Assembly (NCBI GenBank): GCA_020850535.1
Contig: JADZEM010000190.1
Span: forward strand, 1 to 64,000
Direction: 5' to 3'
From: Chloroflexota bacterium
GTDB taxonomy: Bacteria > Chloroflexota > UBA6077 > JACCZL01
DNA: 64,000 nucleotides
Part shown: one piece after another, positions 1 through 9,156 of the stretch
Layout: each line of letters starts with the position of its first letter
Numbering within the stretch: the first letter of the stretch is position 1
Program-made: the position numbers and the translations under genes
The notes under the pieces: model-generated
Databases searched by the model: none
Told to the model about the DNA's origin: nothing
Seen by the model: only the letters and a program-made list of their open reading frames with translations

Positions 1-939
<939 letters not shown>

Positions 940-1022
940 TTGTCAGAGTCCATCCTCCCTTACAGGACAAATGGCTTCTCCAACGATCTCTCAATAGATC
1001 GTCACGCTCCCCACCACTCTTC

Positions 1023-1038
1023 GTTTGTCAAAGTGCTC
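1023..1038 (-). promoter_or_regulatory. boxA-like antitermination signal in 16S leader
   Basis: On the minus strand the leader reads GAGCACTTTGACAAAC, close to the boxA core (GCTCTTTGA-type) that NusB/S10 bind to load the rRNA antitermination complex. It lies about 85 bases before the 16S 5' end and about 55 bases after the predicted promoter, where boxA normally sits. No clear boxB stem is evident. Function is inferred from sequence and position only. Confidence 0.5.
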
Positions 1039-1093
1039 GGGCTCTGCGCCTCAGGCGTCGGTTTCGATCACCGCCCCCTGGGCACGGAAGGAC

Positions 1094-1123
1094 ATCTTAC
1101 CAAGGCGTTTTGCTGCGTGTCAA
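1094..1123 (-). promoter_or_regulatory. rRNA operon promoter (sigma-70 type)
   Basis: On the minus strand TTGACA (1118-1123) is followed after 18 bases by TAAGAT (1094-1099), a near-consensus sigma-70 promoter. Transcription would start near 1087, giving a leader of about 150 bases that contains the boxA-like motif. An A-rich stretch just upstream on the minus strand (around 1130-1137) could act as a weak UP element. A possible second -10 (TATAGT, 1188-1193) has no good -35. Confidence 0.7.
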
Positions 1124-1492
1124 GGGCCATTTTTGCGCCCTTGTCATCTCAGCCGTTCTCCGCTGGCCGCTCCCTACCGCGAGCGGCACTATACACACCG
1201 GCTCCTGGCCGCTGCACGGGTTCTTCGGGCCAGCAGGCAATCGCCCCGCGGGCCAGCTGCCCTGGGCCCTTTCCCGCCTCGATCTGGCTGTGACACCCCG
1301 CGCGCACGCCTCTGCCTACAAGAACGTCCGCCCGGCAGGCCGCCGCATCGGGACAAAATCGGTCAGGATCCCGAATGGACTGTCGGCGCATTTCGTGCTA
1401 GAGTGGGCAGGGTCCGGGACCAGCCACGTCCTCTCAGATGTGGCCGCTGGCACCGGAGCATTGAGCATCAAGCATCGTGCGAGTGAGACGCC
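1124..1492. other. Intergenic region between divergent rRNA operon and coiled-coil gene
   Basis: About 370 bases between the minus-strand rRNA promoter and the plus-strand gene starting at 1493. Overlapping open frames on both strands here look like composition artefacts: they lack ribosome sites and any recognisable domain. The plus-strand gene must be transcribed from within this stretch, but no convincing -35/-10 pair was found; TAGAGT near 1400 is only a weak -10 candidate. Confidence 0.5.
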
Positions 1493-2575
1493 GTGACTGA
1501 ACAGCACGAAGAGGAGAGCCTGCGCCGCTGGGCACGAGAGCAGGCCGAGATCGAGCGTCAGACTGATGCCCTCGTACTGAGGACGCTCACGGCGATGGTA
1601 ACTGCCGCTGAAGACCTCAAGTCGAAGCTCCGCCGCGATACCGAGAGCATGCTTGAGGAGTACCGCAAGTCCAAGCGTGCGCTCGAGAACGAGATCTCGC
1701 TTTCGACGGCTGAGCGCCAGCGCTTCCGCCGCGAAGTCGAGCAGGAGCGCGAGTCCATCGTCGCGGATGCGAACGTCCAGGCCCGCGAGATCGTCGAGGC
1801 CGCCGAGCGCGAGCGCGAGCAGCTCCTCCGCGAGACGCGCATGATGGAGCAACGGCTCCGCGGCATCGAAGGGCAGATCCGCGACCTCTTCGGCCAGACC
1901 ACCGCGCCGAGCGACGCCCCCCCCGGGGCCGCGGCCCCGGCGACGGTGACGCCAGCGGCGCCGGCCGCCCCCATCCCGACCACGCCAGCGCCGACGCCCT
2001 CCGCGCCTGCTGCTGCCGCCGCTGCGCCCTCGCGCGACTTCACACCGGCCACCTTCGAGCGGGCTGGCGCGACGCCGCCAGCGCCCGTCACGCCGACGCC
2101 CTCAGTTGATGAGGATGACGACGAGGACGAGGTCGCTGAGAGCGCGTTCGTCGAGGACGAGGCTGAGCTGGTGGACGACGTCGACGAGGACGAGGACGAG
2201 CCGCCGACGGCCGCTACGCCCAGTCACCCGTTCACGCCAGCGCCGCCGCCACCGGTCGTCGCCGCGCCCCCCGCCCCCGCGCCATCTGCGCCAGCACCTG
2301 TCTCGGCGGCGCGCGCGCAGCAACGGCGGCTGGTTGAGCTGGTCTTCGACGGCGTGCCCGGCTACCAGCAGGCCTCGGCGCTCGAACGGGCCGTGGACGA
2401 CCTGGTCCCAGATGGCGAGGTGGACATCCTCGACTTCGAGCGCGGCCAGCTGGTGTTGAACGTGCAGGCGACGGACCTGGACGCCCTCGCCGAGCAGCTG
2501 GTCGCCACGTCGACGGCTGTCTTGCTCGAGCTGGAGAGCGTCGAGGCCGACCGCGCGACGTTCCACTGCAGCTAG
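1493..2575 (+). CDS. Coiled-coil protein with acidic Pro-rich linker and small C-terminal domain
   Basis: 360 aa, GTG start; no strong ribosome site. Residues ~1-135 form a highly charged coiled coil (Glu/Arg heptads, e.g. EAAEREREQLLRE) of the kind seen in DivIVA/septum-site or SMC-like proteins. Residues ~140-280 are a low-complexity Ala/Pro/Asp/Glu linker with runs such as DEDDDEDE. Residues ~285-355 (beginning RRLVELVFDGVPG) look like a compact alpha/beta domain with alternating strands and helices. There is no signal peptide or membrane segment, so it is probably cytoplasmic. I do not recognise the whole architecture. A DivIVA-like scaffold is possible but unproven. It is divergent from the rRNA operon and upstream of the membrane fusion protein at 2721. 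Confidence 0.75.
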   Translation: MTEQHEEESLRRWAREQAEIERQTDALVLRTLTAMVTAAEDLKSKLRRDTESMLEEYRKSKRALENEISLSTAERQRFRREVEQERESIVADANVQAREIVEAAEREREQLLRETRMMEQRLRGIEGQIRDLFGQTTAPSDAPPGAAAPATVTPAAPAAPIPTTPAPTPSAPAAAAAAPSRDFTPATFERAGATPPAPVTPTPSVDEDDDEDEVAESAFVEDEAELVDDVDEDEDEPPTAATPSHPFTPAPPPPVVAAPPAPAPSAPAPVSAARAQQRRLVELVFDGVPGYQQASALERAVDDLVPDGEVDILDFERGQLVLNVQATDLDALAEQLVATSTAVLLELESVEADRATFHCS

Positions 2576-2720
2576 CCCCGGCGTCGGTGCATCCGAGTGC
2601 CCGGCCAGTGGCCGGTGGTGAGACGGAGACGAGACCGGCGCGACCGGCGCTGTTCGACTATCCACGGTGGCTCGTGTGGGCCACCGTGGGCACACTCCAG
2701 GTGAGGGTGGCGGCCATCAG

Positions 2721-4595
2721 ATGATGGAGCGCGTGCGGATCTTGCTGGTGGCCGCCCCCACCGCGCCTGTCCGTGGCCTGGCCGTTCGCCTGCGGGATCC
2801 CGATCTTGACGTCCTGGTGGCGGCCTCCGCGAAGGAGGCGCTCGACCACGTCTCGGCCGGCGTGCCAGACGTCGTGGTGGTGGACGGCAGCCTGCCGGGC
2901 CGCGAGGTCTTCCGGCTCTACGGCCGCCTGCGGTCGACGGCCCCCGGCGCTGCCGTGCCGGTCATCTTCACCGCGCATGACCGCTCGCAGGCCGACGCCG
3001 CCCCCACGACGGCGCCGGACTTCTACCTCCCACCGGAGGCCCCGCTCGAACAGGTCGAGCAGCTGGTGTTCTCCTTCCTGCCGGCGTCGTTCGTGGACGA
3101 GGAGGCCGAGGCCGAGCAGCCCTACGACGATCCGTACCTCCCCGAGGACGATCCTGTCCGGTCTGCCCCGACCTATGGGCCGCACGGCCGGCTCCAGGGC
3201 GGGACGGCGGTACGCGCGCCCCGCGCGCCCGCCGAGCCGCCGAAACCGCCGTTCTGGTCGGAGCTGATCGCGCAGCTGCAGACGGGCACCGCCGCCATCG
3301 GGCTGGCCTACCTTGGGATCTACCTCGCGGCCGAGGTGCTGGCGGCGCTCGATCCGCGCCTCGGGCTGGTGGTGCAGGGCGGCCTGCTGCTGGCGGCCCT
3401 GTTCCACGGCGCGAACGTGCCGCCGGGGCCAGAGCGGACCTTCTTCTGGACGTTCTGCCTCGCGCCTCTGACCCGCATCTACGGGCTGGCGCAGCCGTAC
3501 GCGGGTGCGCCGCCGGTGATCTGGTGGGCGTTCACGGCGATTCCGATGGTGGTGGCCGGCATCGTGGCGATGCGCGTCCCGGGCCTCACCGCGCGCGAGT
3601 GCGGGCTGATCCCTCGGCCTCGGGATATCCCCGTGGCGATCTTCATGGCCCCGGTCGGGCTGGCTATCGGCGTGATCCTGTTCATGCTGCTGGACCCGCG
3701 CGCACTCGGGCGCGAGCTGGCGCTCTGGAGCGTGAGCGTCGTCGCGTTCATCGTCGTGCTCAACCCCGGCATCGTGGAGGAGATCGTCTTTCGCGGTGTG
3801 CTGCAGCGCGCCGTCACCAGTGTGCTCGGCTCCTCGCTCGGCGTCCTCTACACCGCCCTGCTCTACGCCCCGGTCCTGCCGGCCGGGCTGGTCAGCGGCG
3901 GCAGCCTGCTCGGCGTCGGGCTCACCTTCGCCATCGGCCTGCTGCTCTCCTTCGTGACGCTCAAGACCGGCTCGATCTTCAGCGCGACGGTCGGCCACAT
4001 CGGTATCGCCCTCGGGCTCTTCGTGATCGGGCCGTATCTGGTTCCTGGCAGCCTCGCGCCCGCCGGGCCGGAGTCACGCCTGCCTACGCCGAAGCCGGCC
4101 CTGGTCGGGTCGCCGACGCCGGCCCAGGCCGCGCCGCCGACGCTGGCGATCCCGGCCCCCAAGCCGACGCTGGTCCAGCAGCCGACGACGGGCGCGTCCT
4201 CGCCAACGGCGCAGCAGCCATCCGCCCAGACCCCGGCGGGCCAGCCCTCAGCCGGGCAGCCGCCGGCCGGCCAGCCCACGCCGACCCCGTTCTCGCTGGC
4301 GCCACCGCTGCCTACCCCGACGCCGCCTCAGCCAACCGCGCCGCCGGCCCCGCCGCCCGGCTCGACGGCCACCATCCCCGGCCAGATCGTCGTGGTGCGG
4401 GGGACGGGCGGCTCCGGGGCGCGCCTGCGCTCGCAGCCCGGCAGCAACGGCCCGATCATCACGGTCATCCCCGAGTACACGCCGCTGGTGGTCATCGGGC
4501 AGGATCGGATTGTGGACGGCACGACGTGGCGCAACGTGCGCTCGCCGAACGGCGCTGAGGGGTGGGTCGCCGCGAGCTTCGTGACGACGGGCTGA
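2721..4595 (+). CDS. Receiver-like / CPBP membrane protease-like / SH3b fusion protein
   Basis: 624 aa from ATG 2721, preceded by GGTGAGGGTGG; a longer in-frame start at 2667 has no ribosome site. Domains in order: residues ~1-115 are a response-regulator receiver fold that keeps the central Asp (VVVVDGSLPG) but lacks the usual acidic pair and conserved Lys. Residues ~190-440 hold about eight membrane helices with the CPBP (CAAX protease and bacteriocin-processing) motif EEIVFR. The motif-2 His expected after the third core helix is absent (ALLYAP), while a later His is present (VGHIG). A ~120-residue Pro/Ala/Thr linker follows. Residues ~555-624 are a bacterial SH3 domain (GARLRSQPG ... EGWVAASF) probably on the outer face. 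Peptidase activity is doubtful. The role may be cell-envelope sensing or binding. Confidence 0.8.
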   Translation: MMERVRILLVAAPTAPVRGLAVRLRDPDLDVLVAASAKEALDHVSAGVPDVVVVDGSLPGREVFRLYGRLRSTAPGAAVPVIFTAHDRSQADAAPTTAPDFYLPPEAPLEQVEQLVFSFLPASFVDEEAEAEQPYDDPYLPEDDPVRSAPTYGPHGRLQGGTAVRAPRAPAEPPKPPFWSELIAQLQTGTAAIGLAYLGIYLAAEVLAALDPRLGLVVQGGLLLAALFHGANVPPGPERTFFWTFCLAPLTRIYGLAQPYAGAPPVIWWAFTAIPMVVAGIVAMRVPGLTARECGLIPRPRDIPVAIFMAPVGLAIGVILFMLLDPRALGRELALWSVSVVAFIVVLNPGIVEEIVFRGVLQRAVTSVLGSSLGVLYTALLYAPVLPAGLVSGGSLLGVGLTFAIGLLLSFVTLKTGSIFSATVGHIGIALGLFVIGPYLVPGSLAPAGPESRLPTPKPALVGSPTPAQAAPPTLAIPAPKPTLVQQPTTGASSPTAQQPSAQTPAGQPSAGQPPAGQPTPTPFSLAPPLPTPTPPQPTAPPAPPPGSTATIPGQIVVVRGTGGSGARLRSQPGSNGPIITVIPEYTPLVVIGQDRIVDGTTWRNVRSPNGAEGWVAASFVTTG

Positions 4596-4687
4596 ACCGA
4601 ATCCACACCGCACGTTGCACGCTGCCGCGGCCGAGGGGTGAGGTCATTCAGGCAGGAGCGGCCTGGGGTTCTCAGGGTGGCGCTGGG

Positions 4688-5047
4688 CTACACGCAGGGG
4701 AACAGGAAGAGGTTCGCCGCGCCCGTCAGCACCACCGCCAGCACGAACACGATGCTGAGCAGCGCCGTCACCCGGCCCAGGAAGCCCTGCTCGCCGGCCA
4801 GCGTCCGGGACGGTCCATCGCCGTCGGCCACACCCTCAGGGTCAGGGCCTGACGCTGCCGCCGCCCGCTGCGCCAGCCACCATGCCAGCAGCGCAACGGT
4901 CAGGGCCACCGCCGTGGCCAGATGCCGCAGCATCAGCAGCCGGGGATCGTCGTAGAGGCAGTCGGCCCAGGCGAGGTAGTAGCTCGCCACCAGATGCACC
5001 GACCATGCCGCGTTGCCGAGGATCAGCGCCCAGCCGATGCGCCCCAT
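4688..5047 (-). CDS. Small membrane protein of the oxidase cluster
   Basis: 119 aa. ATG 5047 is chosen because GAGGGAG lies about 10 bases upstream; a GTG at 5065 is also possible. Three hydrophobic segments are visible (about residues 5-25, 45-65 and 92-115), with short charged loops and a C-terminus ending FLFPCV. It lies 44 bases downstream of the fused oxidase subunit I/III gene on the same strand, so it is probably the last gene of the operon. Its position and three-helix build suggest an accessory or subunit IV-like protein of the caa3 oxidase. I cannot assign it to a named family. It converges with the gene ending at 4595; no clear terminator was found in the 92-base gap. Confidence 0.7.
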   Translation of the reverse strand: MGRIGWALILGNAAWSVHLVASYYLAWADCLYDDPRLLMLRHLATAVALTVALLAWWLAQRAAAASGPDPEGVADGDGPSRTLAGEQGFLGRVTALLSIVFVLAVVLTGAANLFLFPCV

Positions 5048-5091
5048 CGTCCCGCTCTCCCTCACGCTCCCGGCCACCCGAGACCTCAAGC

Positions 5092-7683
5092 CTACACCTG
5101 CGACCGGCTCAGGTACGGCGTCAGGTACACGACGCCGTACAGCACGACCCAGTTGACGACCGACGCCGCGCTGTAGATGGCCGCGTTCTGGATCGCCAGG
5201 AATCGGCGGTGGTCGAAGTACCCGAGCAACGCCTGCACCAGCACCACGCCCAGCACGATCAGGCCGCCGACCACCAGGATCACCTGGTACCAGCCGAGCG
5301 TCAGGAAGAGCGACGCGTAGGCGTGCCCCGAGAGCGACAGCCCCTCCTGCTGCCAGCCCAGGTAGGTCAGCCAGAGAAACGCGCCGCCGGCGAGCAACGC
5401 CCCGGTCAGCCAGCCCCGTAGCCCGCCCTGCGAGCCGGCACGAATCGCACGGAGGGCGAGGTACGTCATGCCACCGCCGAGGGCCAGCGCGCCCGTCGCC
5501 AGCGAGGGCAACAGCAGCTCCGGCCGGTCGTAGCCGGCCGGCGGCCAGGCCGGGGCCTTCGAGTGCAGGTAGTAGTAGCTGAAGATCAGGCAGGCGGTCG
5601 CCACCGCCATCACCAGCACGATGTGGATCATCGTCCACCAGCCGAGGGCGCTGGTCCCCGAGGTGTAGACGGGCAAGCCGTGCAGCGAGTCGCCGTCGCC
5701 CGCCAGCCGCCGCTCGCGCTCGAGCTTGCTCGGCCAGAGCCAGCCGATGGTCGCTCCAACAGTTGCCACAGTTGAAAACGCCAGCAGCCAGTACAGGTCG
5801 AAGAGGGTCGCCACGAAGTTGAGCGTCAGCGCGATGCCGGCCAGCAGCGGCCACAACGATGGCCCGGCCAGGTGGGCGATGGCCTGCGGCTCGGCCGCGA
5901 TGACGCTGGTGATGAGCTGTGCCCGCCACGCGTGCGGGGTCTGAGCCAGCCCGCGCACCACGCGCTCGTGGTCGGGGTCGCCCCGTTCGATGGACTTCTG
6001 CTCCCAGAGCGGGTAGCGGCTCTGCACCAGCGGGATCACCCGGTACCCCTCGTCGGGCGGGGGCGTCGGGGTGGCCCAGTCGAGGGTGCCAGCGTCCCAG
6101 GGGTTGTCGTCTGGCCGCTCGCCGCGCCCGAGCAGCACACTCTGGATCACGTTCCACATGAAGATCAGGATGCCCAGCCCCATGACGAACGCCCCGACCG
6201 TCGAGATCAGGTTCGGGATCTCCCAGCCCAGCCCCGGCTGGTAGGTGTACGACCGGCGCGGCATCCCCAGCAGTCCGGTGATGTGCATCGGGAAGAACGT
6301 CAACTGGAACCCGAGAAACATCAGCCAGAAGTTCCAGCGCCCCAGCCGCTCGTCGAGCAGCCGCCCGACCATTTTCGGCATCCAGTAGTAGAAGCCGGCG
6401 AAGATCGGGAACACCACGCCGCCGACCAGCACGTAGTGGAAGTGCGCCACCACGAAGTGAGTGTCGTGCACCTGCCAGTCGAACGGGATCGCCGCGACCA
6501 TCACCCCGGTCACGCCGCCGGCCACGAACGTCACGATGAACCCGAGCGCGAACAGCAGCGCCGTGGTGAAGACCGGCCGCCCGAGCCAGAGCGTCGCGAT
6601 CCAGGCGACGACCTGGATGCCGCTCGGCACGGCGATGGCCATGCTGGCGGCCGCGAAGAAGCTCATGCCGAGCACCGACAGGCCGGCGCTGAACAGGTGA
6701 TGCACCCACAGCCCGAAGCTGACAATCGCGGTGGCGATCAGCGATGCCACGATCAGGTTCTCGGAGACAAGAGGCCGGCGCGCGAACGCCGCGATCACCA
6801 GCGAGATGATGCCGGTGGCCGGGATGAACTGGATGTAGACGTCCGGGTGCCCGAAGATCCAGAACAGATGCTGCCAGAGCAGCGGGTCGCCGCCGGCGGC
6901 GACGTCGAAGAAGCGGGTGCCGAGCTTCCGCTCCAGCTCCAGCAGGGTCGTCGCGACGAGCAGCGGCGTGAACCCGCAGAGCATCGCGTAGGCCGTGACC
7001 AGGATCGACCAGGCGTAGACCGGCGTCCGGCTGAGGGTCATGCCCGGCGCGCGCATCTTGAGCACGGCGATGGCCAGCTCGATGCCGGCCCCGAGCGCCG
7101 CCACCTCGGCCACGCTCAGCCCGAGCAGCCAGAAATCGACGCCCAGATCTGGCGAGTGCTCCAGGTTCGCCAGCGGCACGTAGGCGGTCCAGCCGACCTC
7201 CGGCACCTGCGCGAAGGCCCGGCTGGTGTAGAGCAAGATCGCGCCGAACAGGAACGTCCAGAACCCGAAGGCCGTCATGCGCGGGAACGGCAGCTCCCGC
7301 GCACCCAGCAGGACCGGCAGCGCGAAGCTCGCCAGCCCCTCCATCAACGGCACGGTCACCAGGAACATCATGATCGAGCCGTGCATCGTGAAGAGCTGGT
7401 TGTAGTGCGACGGCCCGACCCAGTCGTTGTTGGGCACAGCGAGCTGGGTACGCATCATCAGCGCTTCCAGCCCGCCGATGACGAACAGCGCGAACGCCGC
7501 GAACATGTAGCGGTTGACGACCGGGCCGTTCTGGACGGTCGTCAGCCAGCCCCAGAGCCGGTCTGGATCGTGCCAGGTGCGGAGGAGCGGATCCTTCCGC
7601 GGCGGCTCCTCCTCTGAGGGCAGCAACCCAACCTCACGCGCCCGCCCTGGTATCTTCGAGAGAATCCAGGCGATCCGGCTCAT
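5092..7683 (-). CDS. ctaD: Cytochrome c oxidase, fused subunits I and III
   Basis: 863 aa. The N-terminal ~560 residues are the heme-copper subunit I. Visible are the CuB/heme a3 ligands GHPDVY (279-283, with the cross-linked His-Tyr pair), the HH pair in WVHHLFSAG, and HDTHFVVAHFHYV carrying the heme ligands. After a soluble linker, residues ~680-863 carry a shortened subunit III-type helical bundle (SYYYLHSKAPAWPP, LGWQQEGLSLSG). The protein reduces oxygen to water and pumps protons in the membrane. Residues that normally line the proton paths are altered: Glu130 replaces the D-channel Asp in the GAxDMAFPR motif, Asp281 replaces Glu in HPEVY, and Gln357 replaces the K-channel Lys (PSGIQ for PTGIK). 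ATG overlaps the stop of the subunit II gene by 4 bases (translational coupling). Confidence 0.93.
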   Translation of the reverse strand: MSRIAWILSKIPGRAREVGLLPSEEEPPRKDPLLRTWHDPDRLWGWLTTVQNGPVVNRYMFAAFALFVIGGLEALMMRTQLAVPNNDWVGPSHYNQLFTMHGSIMMFLVTVPLMEGLASFALPVLLGARELPFPRMTAFGFWTFLFGAILLYTSRAFAQVPEVGWTAYVPLANLEHSPDLGVDFWLLGLSVAEVAALGAGIELAIAVLKMRAPGMTLSRTPVYAWSILVTAYAMLCGFTPLLVATTLLELERKLGTRFFDVAAGGDPLLWQHLFWIFGHPDVYIQFIPATGIISLVIAAFARRPLVSENLIVASLIATAIVSFGLWVHHLFSAGLSVLGMSFFAAASMAIAVPSGIQVVAWIATLWLGRPVFTTALLFALGFIVTFVAGGVTGVMVAAIPFDWQVHDTHFVVAHFHYVLVGGVVFPIFAGFYYWMPKMVGRLLDERLGRWNFWLMFLGFQLTFFPMHITGLLGMPRRSYTYQPGLGWEIPNLISTVGAFVMGLGILIFMWNVIQSVLLGRGERPDDNPWDAGTLDWATPTPPPDEGYRVIPLVQSRYPLWEQKSIERGDPDHERVVRGLAQTPHAWRAQLITSVIAAEPQAIAHLAGPSLWPLLAGIALTLNFVATLFDLYWLLAFSTVATVGATIGWLWPSKLERERRLAGDGDSLHGLPVYTSGTSALGWWTMIHIVLVMAVATACLIFSYYYLHSKAPAWPPAGYDRPELLLPSLATGALALGGGMTYLALRAIRAGSQGGLRGWLTGALLAGGAFLWLTYLGWQQEGLSLSGHAYASLFLTLGWYQVILVVGGLIVLGVVLVQALLGYFDHRRFLAIQNAAIYSAASVVNWVVLYGVVYLTPYLSRSQV

Positions 7684-8864
7684 CGCAGCCCCTCCAGGTA
7701 CGCCAGCAGGGCGGTCAGATCGTCGTCCGACAGGGGGATGCTCGCCATCTTGTTGCCGGGCTTCATGGTCTGGGCGTCGCGGGTCCAGCCCGTCAGATTG
7801 GCGCGGGTGTTCTCATGGATGCCCGCCCCGAGCGTGCTCCGGCTGGCAACGTGGGTCAAGTCTGGGCCGCGCGTGCCGTCCGTCAGGCCACGTACGGTGT
7901 GGCACTCGGCGCAGCGCGCGGCGAAGACCTGCTGCCCCTGGGCGGCGGCCGGCGAGGCCGGGATGGCTGCTGCCTGCTGCTGCGCCTGCAGCCACGCGGC
8001 GAACGTCTCCGGCGTCTGGACCACCAGCCGCAGGTGCATCATGGCGTGCTGGAGGCCGCAGAACTCGCTGCACATCCCCCGGTAGACGCCCGGCTGCTCG
8101 GCCCGGAGCGTCAGCGTGTTCGCCTTGCCGGGGATCAAGTCGACCTTGCCGGTGACCTGGGGCACCCAGAAGCTGTGGATCACGTCCGCCGAGGTGACGG
8201 TCAGCGAGATCGGGACGCCAGACGGGATGTGCAGCTCGTTGGCCGTCACCACGCCCGTCACGGGGTAGACGATCTCCCACCACCACTGGTGGCCGATCAG
8301 TTGGACCTCGATGCCCGGCCGCCCGCCCACCGAGGCCAGCAGCGCGGCCGGCGCCCCGAGCGCGCCCGAGGGCGGCGGCGTCCCCGGCGGCCGAGGCTGG
8401 GGCACGGCCAGGGACGGCGCGTGGTCGTCATGCGCCGCGAAGCCGGATGCGCCGCCGGACCCGGCCACCCCCGCCACCTGCCTGAGGGTATACACGGTGT
8501 AGCCGAACGTGAAGACCAGGATGGCGGCAGGGAGGATCAGCCCGCCGAGCAGGACGGCCCGCTCAGCCTGTTCCGAGCGGGCCGTCGCCGCCGAGCGCCG
8601 TTGGAGTTCGACGGGCTGGCGGGGCATGGTTCGCAGCGCCGCCAGCAGCCCGCCGAACACGGCGATGCAGACGACAGTCGCCAGGGCGATCATCATCCAG
8701 CCAAGCTCGGCGATGCGCGCGGCAGCCTCGGTGCGCGGATCGAGCGGGGACGGCGCGCCGACGCAGCCGGTCAGCCCCAGCGCCAGGCCCCACGTCAGCC
8801 CCCACACGGGGCCACGAACGAGGACGCCGACGCCAGACCTGACACGGGTCCACCAAGCCGCCAC
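7680..8864 (-). CDS. ctaC: Cytochrome c oxidase subunit II with fused cytochrome c (caa3 type), lipoprotein
   Basis: 394 aa from GTG 8864 (TGGGAG upstream). Longer frames upstream lack a signal sequence. The start gives a short positive N-terminus, a hydrophobic stretch and a lipobox (GLTGC), so it is probably a membrane-anchored lipoprotein. Two membrane helices follow (~residues 42-66 and 92-112). The cupredoxin domain has the full CuA site: His in IHSFWVP, then CSEFCGLQH and Met. The aromatic patch QWWWE is the usual electron-entry region. The C-terminus (~305-394) is a class I cytochrome c with CAECH and a later Met ligand (NKMAS). It is first gene of the operon ctaC-ctaDE-small membrane protein and takes electrons from a soluble or membrane cytochrome c donor. 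Confidence 0.92.
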   Translation of the reverse strand: MAAWWTRVRSGVGVLVRGPVWGLTWGLALGLTGCVGAPSPLDPRTEAAARIAELGWMMIALATVVCIAVFGGLLAALRTMPRQPVELQRRSAATARSEQAERAVLLGGLILPAAILVFTFGYTVYTLRQVAGVAGSGGASGFAAHDDHAPSLAVPQPRPPGTPPPSGALGAPAALLASVGGRPGIEVQLIGHQWWWEIVYPVTGVVTANELHIPSGVPISLTVTSADVIHSFWVPQVTGKVDLIPGKANTLTLRAEQPGVYRGMCSEFCGLQHAMMHLRLVVQTPETFAAWLQAQQQAAAIPASPAAAQGQQVFAARCAECHTVRGLTDGTRGPDLTHVASRSTLGAGIHENTRANLTGWTRDAQTMKPGNKMASIPLSDDDLTALLAYLEGLR

Positions 8865-9020
8865 GCCTGCACTCCCAGGTAGCTGTGCCGGGCTGCGGCA
8901 TACGCAAGTTTCGGACCTGAACTTTGGGTCAGGTTCTGCGCCACCCCCTGGGAGCGCGGCGATCCCTTCGCTCCGCGCAGGGCAGGCTCTCGCCGCCCCC
9001 GTAACGTGACCATGACTGGG

Positions 9021-9060
9021 GCGGACAAGATGTCCGCGCTCCCAGGAGGCGCACTCCCAG
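9021..9060. repeat. Short dispersed palindrome with CTCCCAGG boxes
   Basis: GCGGACA and TGTCCGC flank AGA at 9021-9037. They are followed by two copies of a CTCCCAGGxGG box, and a related box recurs at 14632-14645. This looks like a repetitive intergenic element rather than an operator. It lies between the divergent oxidase and MFS genes. Confidence 0.45.
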
Positions 9061-9102
9061 GGGGCCGTGCGCGCCCCACATTCGGTTTGTACGGTCGCGC
9101 CG

Positions 9103-9108
9103 TATAAT
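9103..9108 (+). promoter_or_regulatory. -10 box for the MFS gene
   Basis: A perfect TATAAT at 9103-9108 is the only one seen in this GC-rich gap; the matching -35 (ATTCGG, 9080-9085, 17-base spacer) is poor. It places transcription start near 9115. That argues against translation from the upstream GTG at 9067 and for the TTG start at 9157. Confidence 0.55.
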
Positions 9109-9156
9109 CGGCCTGATGGCCCGCGGGCCAGACGACGCGTCGGAGCAGCACACCGG

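Noticed and set aside
5092-7683. Long open frames opposite or offset to the oxidase genes (e.g. 5872-7617 plus, 4688-6709 minus)
   Set aside because: Arg/Gly/Pro/Ala-rich translations without domains or ribosome sites; they are composition shadows of the true genes in high-GC DNA.
9067-9156. GTG at 9067 as the MFS start
   Set aside because: The TATAAT box at 9103-9108 lies downstream of it, and the extra ~30 residues are Arg/Pro-rich with no match to the family.
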